Source: Bacteroidota bacterium
GTDB lineage: Bacteria > Bacteroidota > Bacteroidia > Chitinophagales > LD1
Direction: 5' to 3'
Assembly (NCBI GenBank): GCA_947475165.1
Contig: CANJLD010000015.1
Span: 35,316-99,315 of the forward strand
Length of the DNA stretch: 64,000 bases
The notes beneath the pieces are model-generated. The model was not told the DNA's origin and ran no database searches. It was given only the letters and a program-made list of their open reading frames with translations. Numbering within the stretch: the stretch's first letter is position 1; every line of letters starts with the position of its first letter. Positions 16,186 to 25,172 of this stretch are shown piece by piece. A program made the translations under genes and the position numbers.

Positions 16186-17121
16186 TTACTCCAGAATCAT
16201 ATCATCGCTATCCGGCTCTTCTTTCGGCTTGTTGAACATTTTAATGTTACCGGCAAACGAAACCAGATAAACTCCGCTGAAGATTAAAACCGCAGAAAGA
16301 ATTTTTTCGAAAGTGATTTCATCCTTGCCTAACGAAATAGAAATGATGGTAGCGAGAATTGGTTGCAGATAAATGTATGCGCCTACTACACTCGAATGTA
16401 CTTCGCGCAGCGCAAGCATGTTTAGCAGGTAGGCGAGAAAAGTAGTGCAGATAATAATGAAGGCTACTGCAATCCAGGTTTGTGTAGAGAAGGTATACCA
16501 TTCAATTTGGTTGAACTGTTGAACGCCCATTACAGTAACCGGTATTTGCCCGAAGAAGAAAACCCATTTCACCACCGTAAGCGGATGATATTTTTTCATC
16601 AGCGGGCGAACGATTACCAGATAGATAGCGTACGAAGTGGCGTTGATGAGGATGAATAAATCGCCCAATAAAGTATCGCTGGAAAAATTGAATCCTCTTC
16701 CTGCAAGAATGACCAACGCACCGCTTAAACCCAGAACAAGTCCGAGTATTTTTTGCCAGGTTGCTTTTTCGTGGTTCAAGAAAAATGAAATGACAAAAAC
16801 AAGAATCGGAGTCATTATCATAATCAATGCGGCATTGATGGGTGTGGTAATGCTCAGTCCTGCAAAAAACATTTCCTGATTAATGACTACGCCAAACATG
16901 CCGCACACCATCAGCAACAGAAAATCTTTCTTCTCTATTTTTTCATCTAACCAAAACCGGTGGAGAATGAAAAACAAAGTAGTAGTAATAGAAACGCGAA
17001 TGAAAATGAAGCCAAAGGGCTTAATGAACTCCGGCATTACCAGTTTAGAAACTGTAAAGCCTGCTCCGTAAAACAGGTTGACAATAAAAAGAAAAAGATG
17101 CGCGCGGAGAGACTTATTCAT
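16186..17121 (-). CDS. EamA-family (DMT) permease
   Basis: A 311-residue inner-membrane transporter of the drug/metabolite superfamily. Two EamA repeats of about five transmembrane helices each are visible: one from 'HLFLFIVNLFYGAGFTVSK' to 'LSGALVILAGRGF', the second from 'LLGDLFILINATSYAIYLV' to 'SAVLIFSGVYLVSFAG'. The C-terminus ends in an acidic cytosolic tail. The substrate is not predictable; relatives export amino acids or metabolites. The start is preceded by a CATCTTCG box. It is 45 bp upstream of yicC on the same strand and follows the acpP terminator. Confidence 0.88.
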   Translation of the reverse strand: MNKSLRAHLFLFIVNLFYGAGFTVSKLVMPEFIKPFGFIFIRVSITTTLFFILHRFWLDEKIEKKDFLLLMVCGMFGVVINQEMFFAGLSITTPINAALIMIMTPILVFVISFFLNHEKATWQKILGLVLGLSGALVILAGRGFNFSSDTLLGDLFILINATSYAIYLVIVRPLMKKYHPLTVVKWVFFFGQIPVTVMGVQQFNQIEWYTFSTQTWIAVAFIIICTTFLAYLLNMLALREVHSSVVGAYIYLQPILATIISISLGKDEITFEKILSAVLIFSGVYLVSFAGNIKMFNKPKEEPDSDDMILE

Positions 17122-17179
17122 TCAGGCGCGAAGATGAAAAACTAAGCGTTCATTTATAGAGCAGGTTTTTGCAAAATAA

Positions 17180-17209
17180 AAACGGCTCCGATTAAAATCG
17201 AAGCCGTTT
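17180..17209 (-). terminator. Terminator downstream of acpP
   Basis: AAACGGCTCCGAT (17180-17192) pairs with ATCGAAGCCGTTT (17197-17209) with one wobble and a 4-nt loop. On the minus strand it is followed by a T-rich run. It lies 20 bp after the acpP stop, separating acpP from the permease gene. Confidence 0.75.
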
Positions 17210-17229
17210 ACTGTTCTATAAAAGAACTA

Positions 17230-17469
17230 TTACTTACTTACCGTTTTTTCAAGGTATTCGATGGCTTGCCCAACGGTGCCAATCGTTTCTGCCTGCTCGT
17301 CAGGAATAGAGAGATTGAATTCTTTTTCGAACTCCATAATCAACTCCACCGTATCTAACGAATCGGCACCTAAGTCGTTGGTAAAGCTTGCCTCAGGGGT
17401 AACCTGGCTTTCTTCCACACCCAACTTATCTACGATAATTTTTTTTACTCTTTCTGCGATGTTTGACAT
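17230..17469 (-). CDS. acpP: Acyl carrier protein
   Basis: A 79-residue acidic carrier of growing acyl chains in fatty-acid synthesis. The phosphopantetheine attachment serine is S37 in '[20 protein letters not shown]'. Length and helix pattern are those of housekeeping AcpP. The usual neighbour fabF is not adjacent here; acpP is monocistronic between a good -33/-7 promoter and a terminator. Confidence 0.96.
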   Translation of the reverse strand: MSNIAERVKKIIVDKLGVEESQVTPEASFTNDLGADSLDTVELIMEFEKEFNLSIPDEQAETIGTVGQAIEYLEKTVSK

Positions 17470-17493
17470 GTCTTTTTGGTTTTAAATGTGGTG

Positions 17494-17524
17494 CGAAAGT
17501 AAAAACATCCCGCCCTTTGCCAAA
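17494..17524 (-). promoter_or_regulatory. Bacteroidota-type promoter of acpP
   Basis: On the minus strand TTTG (17524-17521) and TACTTTCG (17501-17494) are separated by 19 bp, the preferred spacing of the Bacteroidota -33/-7 promoter (TTTG...TAnnTTTG). The start codon is 25 bp downstream of the -7 box. Confidence 0.65.
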
Positions 17525-17558
17525 AAAATGTTTGGAACGTAAAAACCAGTGAATTCTA

Positions 17559-18143
17559 TCAGTTTCTCTCGCGATAAACAATATCAATTGCCAGCCCTGC
17601 AATTATTAAAAGAGCCATAATGTTGCTGTTTCCTTTTACCGATTCGTCAATACTTATCATGTAATTATCGGAGCTGGTAAAAAATTCTTTGCCAATGCCC
17701 GACCATTTTTTTGTAACCACACCAAGTTGCTTGCCGGTTACATCTTTAAAGGTATAGTTCCAACTCAGAAACTCTCCGGTTACGTCAGCCAGTTTAGTAT
17801 TGTCACTCGTGAATACATCAAACATACCTTTAAGGGAAAATACTTTGCTTTTGAAATAACCAATGCTGTTTCCGGAAGCATCTCGCACTTCAACTTTAGG
17901 TGCAAAGAACCCGGACTTCTTAATAGTGTAGATAATTTGCTGCGATGCGGCATCTTTAATTTCTACAGTAGTTCCAAAGAACTGCTTTTTAATAAGCAGA
18001 CGTGAATATTTTTGTAAGGCACTAATATTTTCTTCTGCAATGGCAATGATGTTGTTGCTCTCCGGGTCATTAATAAAGTATTTGCTGGTAAGTTTAAATA
18101 GCGCAAATTCCTGTTTAATTAAATAGTTGGATTGGGTAAACAT
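17559..18143 (-). CDS. LURP-one-related/scramblase-like domain protein
   Basis: A 194-residue protein with the tubby-like LURP-one fold: repeated beta-hairpins such as 'YLIKQEFALFKLTSKYFINDP', 'LLIKKQFFGTTVEIKDAASQQIIYTIKK' and 'FAPKVEVRDASGNSIGYFKSK'. The C-terminal hydrophobic stretch 'IMALLIIAGLAIDIVY' could be a membrane anchor, as in phospholipid-scramblase-like relatives. I start at the Met of 'MFTQSNYLIKQ' (18143) rather than an ATG 66 bp upstream, because the added residues lack family character. The function in bacteria is unknown. It is a single gene. Confidence 0.75.
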   Translation of the reverse strand: MFTQSNYLIKQEFALFKLTSKYFINDPESNNIIAIAEENISALQKYSRLLIKKQFFGTTVEIKDAASQQIIYTIKKSGFFAPKVEVRDASGNSIGYFKSKVFSLKGMFDVFTSDNTKLADVTGEFLSWNYTFKDVTGKQLGVVTKKWSGIGKEFFTSSDNYMISIDESVKGNSNIMALLIIAGLAIDIVYRERN

Positions 18144-18358
18144 GGGTTTAAGTAGTTTGGTGAAGTTGCAATATATAAGAAACATGAACTTGTGATGGAG
18201 AAAATGCAATACAATTCCAAGTCCTCCGTCTGCATGTTATTCCGTACCAGGTAACCGGCATGCATTAAAATATTTCAAAAAAGAGTTACCGGTGGCGCCA
18301 TACATTTAACTTTAAAGGAAAAAATATTTCTTCTGAAAATAATTAGTCATTTTTTTAG

Positions 18359-19651
18359 TTAAGGATACTGCTCTGTATAGTCTAAATCTTTTGCAAAAGT
18401 TTCTTTAGCTCTTGATATAGCCCAAAGCGAAAGCCCGAGGCAAAGCAAGCCAAGAATAAAAGCACTAAGAATGTTGCTGTGTAAATGTGCCGTAAGAAAC
18501 TGGAACAACAGAGTAATCAGCGGCACAGAGCCGCGAACAAAATTAGGTGTAGTGTTAGTTACGGTTGAGCGGATGTTTGTGCCGAACTGCTCGGCAGCAA
18601 TGGTTACAAAAATTGCCCAGTAGCCGGTGGCGCAACCCACAAAAAAACTAAGTATGTAAAAACCCTGCAGCGAAATTCCGGTGGCAAAAAACAGATAGTA
18701 AGTCATCAGCACTATGCTCAAGGCAAGGTAAATGAAAACCACTTTTCGTCTGCTGCGCAAAATCTGACTTATTAAGCCGCTGAACACATCGCCCACGCTT
18801 AAGCCGATATACGCATACATCAGTGCCGTGCCGTTTACTACTTTGCCTTGCACCTGTAAATCTTTCGCCCAAATTAATTCGCTGTTGGCCACAATTAAAC
18901 CAATGAAATACCAGATAGGCAAACCAATTAGGATACAGTTGAGATATTTAAAGAACCGCTCTTTGTTGTTGAACAACATACGAATGTCGCCCTTGCTTAC
19001 TTCGCTCTGCTGAATGTTGCGGAACATTCCAGATTCTATAGTGCCCACGCGGAGAAGAAGAAGACAAAGCCCCATCACCCCACCAAGTATATAAGCCACC
19101 TGCCAGTTGGCAAAAGTGGCGTTGAAAATTCCACCGAGAAAATTTCCGAGTGCTTGCCCGTTTGCACCCACCAACGCAGCCGCTACTGCACCAAGCGCAC
19201 CGAACGAAACTATAATCATAGTTCCATAACCGCGTTTTTCTTTGCTCATGGTTTCGCTTACGAGTGTAATTCCTGCGCCCAACTCACCGGCAAGACCAAT
19301 GCCCGCAATTACACGCACAATAGCATACATGGGAACGGTAGTTACAAAGGCATTAATAATGTTAGCGGCAGAATAAAGAAGAATGGAACCGAATAAAACA
19401 GAGAGCCGTCCTTTCTTATCGCCCCAAACTCCCCAAAGCAAACCGCCCAGCACCATGCCCAGCATTTGCATATTGAAAAGAAAAATGCCGGTGCTTTTTA
19501 AAACCTCGGGCGAGGCACCGGTCATTATCATTTCTAAGCTTTCTTTCTTTACTACATTAAAAAGAATGAGGTCGTAGATATCTACAAAGTAACCGAGCGC
19601 GGCAATAACAATTATAAAGTAAGTAATGAAGGGGCTTTTCTTTTCGCTCAT
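18359..19651 (-). CDS. MFS transporter
   Basis: A 430-residue major facilitator permease with about 12 transmembrane helices. The loop 2-3 motif A reads 'GVWGDKKGRLSVLFG'. 'GIGLAGELGAGITLVSETMSKEKRGYG' resembles metabolite:H+ symporters of the sugar/aromatic-acid and proline/betaine type. The substrate cannot be assigned. Its ATG overlaps the stop of ctaA by 4 bp, so it is probably translated with the heme A synthase, an odd pairing with no obvious metabolic logic. Confidence 0.88.
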   Translation of the reverse strand: MSEKKSPFITYFIIVIAALGYFVDIYDLILFNVVKKESLEMIMTGASPEVLKSTGIFLFNMQMLGMVLGGLLWGVWGDKKGRLSVLFGSILLYSAANIINAFVTTVPMYAIVRVIAGIGLAGELGAGITLVSETMSKEKRGYGTMIIVSFGALGAVAAALVGANGQALGNFLGGIFNATFANWQVAYILGGVMGLCLLLLRVGTIESGMFRNIQQSEVSKGDIRMLFNNKERFFKYLNCILIGLPIWYFIGLIVANSELIWAKDLQVQGKVVNGTALMYAYIGLSVGDVFSGLISQILRSRRKVVFIYLALSIVLMTYYLFFATGISLQGFYILSFFVGCATGYWAIFVTIAAEQFGTNIRSTVTNTTPNFVRGSVPLITLLFQFLTAHLHSNILSAFILGLLCLGLSLWAISRAKETFAKDLDYTEQYP

Positions 19652-20715
19652 GAATTTGTTTTCTCAACTTTCGATTGAAGATGAAAAATAACAAAAACAG
19701 TTACTGCAATTAAAAGCATGGCACCTGCCTGATGAAGCACTCCATAAAACACCGGAATTTTTCCTAGACAGTTCAGCACGGTAAGTATTCCAATAACCGC
19801 TTGCAGCAAAACAATAACCGGAAACAGATTTAAACCGAGTTTGAAATATTTATCGGATGTAATGTCTCTGCTCTTGAAAAAGAAAACTGCCACAAGAATC
19901 ACAAGAGTGTAAGCCGTGAACCGGTGCGCAAACTGAATGAATGTTCTGCCCCAAAAATCTTGCGCATTGTAATTCACAAAACCAACGGTGGTTGCTTTTT
20001 CAGTAAACAAGGCAGATGGAATTATTTCTCCGTTCATATCAGGCCAGGTGGGATAGGCTAAGCCTGCTTTCATTCCTGATACAATTCCTCCGAGAAAGAT
20101 TTGGAGGAAGAGAAGGATGAGAATTGCGTAAGCGAGATTGACGATTGACGATTGACAATTGACGATAGAGTAGTTGGGCTTATAAACAGAAAGTGTCATG
20201 TATATCAAATACGCAAACAAACTTAGCGCGAGAATTAAATGTATGGACAGATGAACCGGTGGAACAAACATACCGGTGAGTCCGATCTTTACCATTATCC
20301 AACCATACACACCAATCAATCCGCCCCACAAGAGCAGCACACCAATTTTGCGGAAGAAGTTTTTGTCGATCCATCCCTTCAAAACAAAAAACGCGAATGG
20401 AATAATGAATACAAAACCCATAAAGCGCGCCCAGAACCGATGAAAATATTCCCAAAAGAAAATCCATTTAAACTCACTCAACTCCATTCCTTCATTAATG
20501 GTTTTGTATTGCACTTTCTGTTTGTAGAGTTCAAACTCGGCATTCCATTCTGTTTCGTTGAGCGGGGGAACAATTCCCTTAAGCGGCTTCCATTGCGTGA
20601 TGGATAAACCCGATTCGGTTAAGCGCGTAACACCTCCAACAATCACTTGAAAAAAAACCATGACACAGCCAATCAATAACCAGGAGCCGACAACTTTACG
20701 CGCGAGAGGAGACAT
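19648..20715 (-). CDS. ctaA: Heme A synthase, COX15/CtaA family
   Basis: A 355-residue membrane enzyme that oxidises the C8 methyl of heme O to give heme A for aa3-type oxidases. 'GGVTRLTESGLSITQWKPLKGIVPPL' is the family signature (residues about 23-48). Heme-ligand histidines occur in 'EYFHRFWARFMG', 'QFAHRFTAYTL' and 'VLHQAGAMLL'. I place the start at ATG 20715; the frame continues 29 codons upstream only through the terminator of the neighbouring gene. Residues about 184-193 ('SIVNCQSSIVN') are encoded by four heptamers close to ATTGACG (20137-20164) and look like an inserted loop. No ctaB is in the window. Confidence 0.92.
   Translation of the reverse strand: MSPLARKVVGSWLLIGCVMVFFQVIVGGVTRLTESGLSITQWKPLKGIVPPLNETEWNAEFELYKQKVQYKTINEGMELSEFKWIFFWEYFHRFWARFMGFVFIIPFAFFVLKGWIDKNFFRKIGVLLLWGGLIGVYGWIMVKIGLTGMFVPPVHLSIHLILALSLFAYLIYMTLSVYKPNYSIVNCQSSIVNLAYAILILLFLQIFLGGIVSGMKAGLAYPTWPDMNGEIIPSALFTEKATTVGFVNYNAQDFWGRTFIQFAHRFTAYTLVILVAVFFFKSRDITSDKYFKLGLNLFPVIVLLQAVIGILTVLNCLGKIPVFYGVLHQAGAMLLIAVTVFVIFHLQSKVEKTNS
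20137..20164. repeat. ATTGACG heptamer repeat inside ctaA
   Basis: Four consecutive 7-bp units, ATTGACG, ATTGACG, ATTGACA and ATTGACG, lie within the ctaA coding region and encode part of a loop between membrane segments. Similar ATTGACG words recur near 29470-29540, around the 3' end of the amidotransferase gene. Confidence 0.75.
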
Positions 20716-20770
20716 AATACCAATTTGAGAATGTGCGAATGTGATAATTAGCGAATGAAATACAAAAAGA

Positions 20771-20799
20771 AAAGCCGTTCCAAAATATGGAACGGCTTT
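20771..20799 (-). terminator. Terminator after the SGNH hydrolase gene
   Basis: AAAGCCGTTCCA (20771-20782) and TGGAACGGCTTT (20788-20799) form a perfect 12-bp stem with a 5-nt loop. On the minus strand it is followed by a T-rich run, 22 bp after the stop of the 20821-22458 gene. Confidence 0.85.
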
Positions 20800-20820
20800 C
20801 AAAATCTCGTTTATATGTAA

Positions 20821-22458
20821 TTAGTCTTTAAATACTCTTTGTGAAACCTTTCCGTTTTTGGTAGTAATGTTCAATAAATACATACCGGTAGAAAGCGAAG
20901 AAATATCAATAGTGTTTTGTTGCATTTGCGGTTGCAGAACAACTGCGCCCAGCAGGTTGATTACCTCTAAATGCGTAATCGTTTCGCCTTCTGTTTCAAT
21001 CATCAATTTGCCTGTTGTTGGATTAGGGTAGATGTTAAATGGCTTAGCCTCACTGCTTTCATTAATGCCAGATGGTGTTTGTCCGTAAACAAGATTCAAC
21101 ACCGGTGCAAACTCAGGGTTAGTGGCATCGTAGAATTCTGTTTTGCCCGAAGTACCGCCTGGCGAAGAAACAATGAACTGTGTAGGCGTAGCATTGTTTA
21201 TTTGCGCAAGAATAGAAACCGGTAAGTCTAAACGAATCCAATCGCCATTGGCAGAGTTGGAACCAAATAAACATGGAGTGCCGTTCGCGTCACCTGCTGC
21301 GCTAAAATCTGCGGCTTCAACATTTACTGTAGTTCCGAAGTTTCCGTTTTTCACTTTCACTTCTAAAGTTCCGTTGATAGGGTTAGTTCCGGTTAATGCT
21401 TTTCTTCTTAAAAACAAACTCGCCTTCTTTAAAGTAGTATCTGCCATAGCCGTGGTGTTAAACGAAAGCACGGTAGCAAAACTTTCACCGCTTGTGGTTC
21501 CAATATAAGGAGTAGCCGAAACAGTTCCGGTAGAAGAAACCGAACCTGTTTGAGTTGAGTCAGACAATAAATACAAATCGTCCATCAAAAACTTGTGGTA
21601 AAATTTTTGGGTTTGGTACGACACTAAATCTTTGTAACCCTGTGTAGAAAGGTGGAAGCAATCTTTAAAGAAAATATAATCGCGCATGGTTGTTTGCGGA
21701 GATGGATAGTTAGGGTCGCCCAAAGGCATAGGAACAGAAAGCGGTGCATAGGTGCCTCCCGGTGCTACTTCCAAAGGAGTAAGCTGCCCACGAAGATATT
21801 GCATCAAACCATTTGCCTCTATATACTCCACTTGCGGGTCGTTGGCAGCATAAGTTGACATCTGTGCCGACTGGTTGTTTTGAAGCGTATTCAACTGCAA
21901 AGCGGTAGGAAATTCCATTCCTTCCCAAGTATTATAAAACTGATTAGCAGAGCCTACTCCACTGGCTCCGTCAATTACTTCCTGAAAATTAGTATACACA
22001 TAACCGCTCCATAAAACATGGATGCCCGGCTTACACGATTTGATAAACCGTATAATAGAATCAAGCCGTTCGAAAACAGCATCTCTTAAAGTATCTGTTT
22101 GCCCTTGTGTCATGCTCACCTTCCAATCGCCCAAAAAATCGTTTCCGCCTATACTTAAGTGAACCACTTCAATAGAAGGATTCGCATTAAGTTGATTTTG
22201 AATTTCATTTTGAACCGAAGCTTTCATGACGTCATCGGTCTGGGCTCCGTTTACGGCAAGCGTAGCGTTAGATATAAACTTGTAATTAGAAAAACCCCAG
22301 GTTTTAAAAACACTGTTAATGGTAGATTCGGTGTTCATGAAAAACGCCCAGCTATCACCCACCAAAAGAACCTTGGGTTGATTAGTTTCGGAACACTGCG
22401 AAAAAGATTGTGTAATGAAAAAACAGAGAGCGATTGTAAGAGGTAAAATTCTGTTCAT
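20821..22458 (-). CDS. Secreted SGNH/GDSL hydrolase with T9SS type A sorting domain
   Basis: A 545-residue exported esterase/lipase-like enzyme. The signal peptide ends near 'TQSFSQCSE' (residue 20). The SGNH blocks are 'VLLVGDSWAFF' (nucleophile S36), 'LSIGGNDFLGDW' (block III Asn) and 'FKDCFHLSTQGY' (catalytic Asp/His near 269-272). A beta-rich DNRLRE-like domain (about 305-460) follows. The tail 'FNIYPNPTTGKLMIETEG...' to 'STGMYLLNITTKNGKVSQRVFKD' is a T9SS type A sorting domain, so the protein should cross the outer membrane through T9SS and be attached to or released from the surface. The substrate is unknown. Another T9SS hydrolase lies next upstream, with its own terminator. Confidence 0.88.
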   Translation of the reverse strand: MNRILPLTIALCFFITQSFSQCSETNQPKVLLVGDSWAFFMNTESTINSVFKTWGFSNYKFISNATLAVNGAQTDDVMKASVQNEIQNQLNANPSIEVVHLSIGGNDFLGDWKVSMTQGQTDTLRDAVFERLDSIIRFIKSCKPGIHVLWSGYVYTNFQEVIDGASGVGSANQFYNTWEGMEFPTALQLNTLQNNQSAQMSTYAANDPQVEYIEANGLMQYLRGQLTPLEVAPGGTYAPLSVPMPLGDPNYPSPQTTMRDYIFFKDCFHLSTQGYKDLVSYQTQKFYHKFLMDDLYLLSDSTQTGSVSSTGTVSATPYIGTTSGESFATVLSFNTTAMADTTLKKASLFLRRKALTGTNPINGTLEVKVKNGNFGTTVNVEAADFSAAGDANGTPCLFGSNSANGDWIRLDLPVSILAQINNATPTQFIVSSPGGTSGKTEFYDATNPEFAPVLNLVYGQTPSGINESSEAKPFNIYPNPTTGKLMIETEGETITHLEVINLLGAVVLQPQMQQNTIDISSLSTGMYLLNITTKNGKVSQRVFKD

Positions 22459-22556
22459 AATGATTGTTTAATTGTTTCATAACAAACTTAACTATTTCGG
22501 TGGATGGTGAAAATATTTTATTGCCATCAACCGTGTTCCGTTAAACCGCACAAAAA

Positions 22557-22587
22557 AAACAGCGCAGAAGAATCTTCTGCGCTGTTT
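22557..22587 (-). terminator. Terminator after the T9SS alpha/beta hydrolase gene
   Basis: AAACAGCGCAGAAG (22557-22570) and CTTCTGCGCTGTTT (22574-22587) form a perfect 14-bp stem with a 3-nt loop, followed on the minus strand by a run of T residues, 24 bp after the stop at 22611. Confidence 0.88.
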
Positions 22588-22610
22588 CATAAATCGGGTT
22601 AATTCAGTTC

Positions 22611-24092
22611 TTACTTCTCAATAGCTACTTTGCGGGTAGCCGTTGCTCCATCAGTAAGTTTAATGGTAATAAGATAAATGCCGGTAGTCATACCTGTTAC
22701 ATCTATCGATTTTGTATTTGCATTTACTCCGGTAATTTCTTTCGTCATTCTACCTGTAACATCATACATACGAATGTTTGAAATAGGATATTGGTTTGAA
22801 CTTACAGAAACGTTCAGTTCAGAAGATGCCGGATTTGGATATACCTGCAATGCTGCGTTAGCACCAATTTCATTAATGCCGGTTGGCCCAACATAAGCTG
22901 AGTTAATTAACAATTTATATAAGCGCGGTGACACATAGCCCATGATAGTATCTACGTATTTATTTCCGCTGGTGATAGATGAACCCGGATTGAGGTTCAA
23001 CATAGCTGCTGAATTATTGTAGCAGGTAGTATCATACCAGTTCCACGGTTCAAATTTACGACCGTAGAAAGGATAAAGACCTTCGATAGAAGTGGTTTGT
23101 TGAAGAAGGCTGTTTTGATTTGGAGGACCTTGGTCGAAGTTGTTCGGTTTGAATACATCGTTGTTTCCTTTTGCATCTACATATGGCATAAAATCACCGG
23201 GACCGCTTACTTCAATTACCGGCTGACCAGTAGAAGTATTTACAATACCCGTGTTATATTTTGTGCTCGATTCGTTTACACCGTGAAAAGCAAGAATCGG
23301 AGTTTCGCCCGGCTGAATCCATGAAGTGTCGCCCACTGCACCGCCTAACGAAAGCACACACTGGAAGCGCGAAGAAATACCAGGATAATTATCGTGGTTT
23401 TGGAAACCACCAAAGCCATCAAAATCGCCCAAAGTATCTTGCTTAATAAACGGACCGTTTACATCTACAAATTTGATAGAGTTAACTTCAGAAGGGTCGT
23501 TCAAAGAACTTGCCGCTAAGGCTACATATGCACCTGAGTTGGTTCCGCCAATTACAATCTTACCGGTATCAATACCGTACGAGTTGCTGTTGTTAGCGTA
23601 ATCGTTTTTGAAATAGCGCACCAACGTTTTAGCATCCTGCATGGCGCGGTAAACGGCTTGGATAATTGTTTTGGTACGGGTTATCTGGTCGCTCGAAGTT
23701 GCACTCCAGCCTAGGCGGTAATCGAACGAAACGGCTACATAACCTCTGCGCGCAAAACGCTTGCACATTTCTACTGTTGATGAATCGGTTCTTCCGCTAA
23801 AGCACAGACCGATTAAGGCATGTGTAAGTGCTTCGGGTAAGAAAGAGCCGTTGTGCGAAAGAAAAATAACAGGGCGGTTAGTTGCCGTGTCGCCTACCGG
23901 ACGGTAAACATCCATTACAAGCGGTTTAAGAGTGGCAAAGCCGGAAAAGAATTCGTAGTTCTGGCCGTAAGTAATTCCGGTGTCTACTTGCACATCGGTA
24001 AATACTTCATTTAAGTATCTTACCTGTGCTTGTGTGGTAACAGCACCCATCAGGAGAGCTACCAAGAACATAGTTTGTAAAAATTTTTTCAT
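22611..24092 (-). CDS. Secreted alpha/beta hydrolase with T9SS type A sorting domain
   Basis: A 493-residue exported esterase-like protein. The signal peptide ends at 'AVTTQAQVR' (about residue 23). The hydrolase domain shows an oxyanion-type 'PVIFLSHNGSF' (75-85) and the nucleophile elbow 'IGGTNSGAYVAL' with S186 as G-x-x-S-G, like carboxylesterase/acetyl-xylan-esterase relatives. The Asp and His partners are not obvious by eye. From about residue 410 there is a T9SS type A domain: 'LQVYPNPASSELNVSVSSN', 'IRMYDVTGRM', 'TGIYLITIKLTDG'. It is divergent in function but similar in layout to the SGNH hydrolase downstream, so both probably process extracellular polymers. Confidence 0.85.
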   Translation of the reverse strand: MKKFLQTMFLVALLMGAVTTQAQVRYLNEVFTDVQVDTGITYGQNYEFFSGFATLKPLVMDVYRPVGDTATNRPVIFLSHNGSFLPEALTHALIGLCFSGRTDSSTVEMCKRFARRGYVAVSFDYRLGWSATSSDQITRTKTIIQAVYRAMQDAKTLVRYFKNDYANNSNSYGIDTGKIVIGGTNSGAYVALAASSLNDPSEVNSIKFVDVNGPFIKQDTLGDFDGFGGFQNHDNYPGISSRFQCVLSLGGAVGDTSWIQPGETPILAFHGVNESSTKYNTGIVNTSTGQPVIEVSGPGDFMPYVDAKGNNDVFKPNNFDQGPPNQNSLLQQTTSIEGLYPFYGRKFEPWNWYDTTCYNNSAAMLNLNPGSSITSGNKYVDTIMGYVSPRLYKLLINSAYVGPTGINEIGANAALQVYPNPASSELNVSVSSNQYPISNIRMYDVTGRMTKEITGVNANTKSIDVTGMTTGIYLITIKLTDGATATRKVAIEK

Positions 24093-24195
24093 GTGTAATT
24101 TGTTTTGGTTTAGGAGTGTGAAGTAAACATTATTTGCGCTAAGTGCAAAGCGTAAGTGCAGGGACTAAATAGATATGCCGTTTCTATACTGCTTT

Positions 24196-25068
24196 TTAAT
24201 TCCGCGTATCACTTCCCCAATTCAGTTTAGTCTTAAGGGCTGTGAGAAAACTCTGGTCGGTCAAGCGCACAATATTGGCGTGGAAAGGAGCTTTCTTAAC
24301 CGCTAATTGAAAAGTAGAATCAATGGCTTTGTGCCGTGCATCAAGGGTGCAGAGGAAACTATCTCCCCGTCCGGTTACTTCAAATGAAAGTATCGCATCA
24401 TCATTCACCAACATAGGGCGCACGTTTAAGTTGTGCGGTGCCACCGGTGTAATTACAAAGTTGTTCGATGTTGGATAAATAATTGGTCCGCCACAACTGA
24501 GCGAATAGCCGGTGCTGCCGGTGGGTGTGGCAATAATTAAACCATCTGCCCAATAAGTGTTCAGTAGTTCGCCATTCAGGTAAGCGTTTACGGTAATCAT
24601 ACTGCTCTGGTCTCTTCGCTGAATGGTCATATCGTTCAGTGCAATGCTGTCTTCAAACAATGGCTTATTGGTTTGCAGTTGAATGAGCGTGCGCTTGTCA
24701 ATCATGTAGCTGCCTTTTTCAATAGCATCTACAGCAGCGTGAATTTGGTCTTTCCCTAAACTTGCCAAAAAGCCCAACCGACCAAAGTTGATACCGAGAA
24801 TAGGAATCTCGCTTTCCTGAATCATTACTACCGCATCCAGAATAGTTCCGTCACCGCCCATGCTGAACACTACATCAGTATCTTTCTTAATGTCATTAAA
24901 ATTAGAAAACGTATCGGCATCGGCTTTCAAATCCATTTCGTCTCTCATCATCTGGAGAAAATTTTTCTCCACCACATACTTCATTTTTTTCTTTTCCAGA
25001 TAATCGAATAATGCTTGTGCATGAGCTGCATTATTTTTGTTGAAGGTCTTTCCGAAAATGGCAATCAT
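24196..25068 (-). CDS. nadK: NAD kinase
   Basis: A 290-residue enzyme phosphorylating NAD to NADP. It has the kinase signature 'GGDGT' at 71-75, 'ALNDMTIQR' (N-D motif) and 'GLIIATPTGSTGYSLSCGGPI', which binds NAD. Length and order are standard. The start at ATG 25068 is preceded on this strand by TATCTTAG-CCCC with no further leader. The gene shares its neighbourhood with a CBS-domain gene, as in many Bacteroidota, though here a DUF5686 gene lies between them. Confidence 0.95.
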   Translation of the reverse strand: MIAIFGKTFNKNNAAHAQALFDYLEKKKMKYVVEKNFLQMMRDEMDLKADADTFSNFNDIKKDTDVVFSMGGDGTILDAVVMIQESEIPILGINFGRLGFLASLGKDQIHAAVDAIEKGSYMIDKRTLIQLQTNKPLFEDSIALNDMTIQRRDQSSMITVNAYLNGELLNTYWADGLIIATPTGSTGYSLSCGGPIIYPTSNNFVITPVAPHNLNVRPMLVNDDAILSFEVTGRGDSFLCTLDARHKAIDSTFQLAVKKAPFHANIVRLTDQSFLTALKTKLNWGSDTRN

Positions 25069-25172
25069 GGGGCTAAGATAATAGTGAATGGTTAATAGTG
25101 AATAGTAATACCAAATGCTGCTCTTCTCGTTTTGTATTTTAATCTAAAATCAGCAATCTAAAATCTAAAATT

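Noticed and set aside
20716..20802. 29-codon N-terminal extension of ctaA
   Set aside because: It would be encoded by the terminator stem of the neighbouring gene, and the family starts near 'MSPLARK'.
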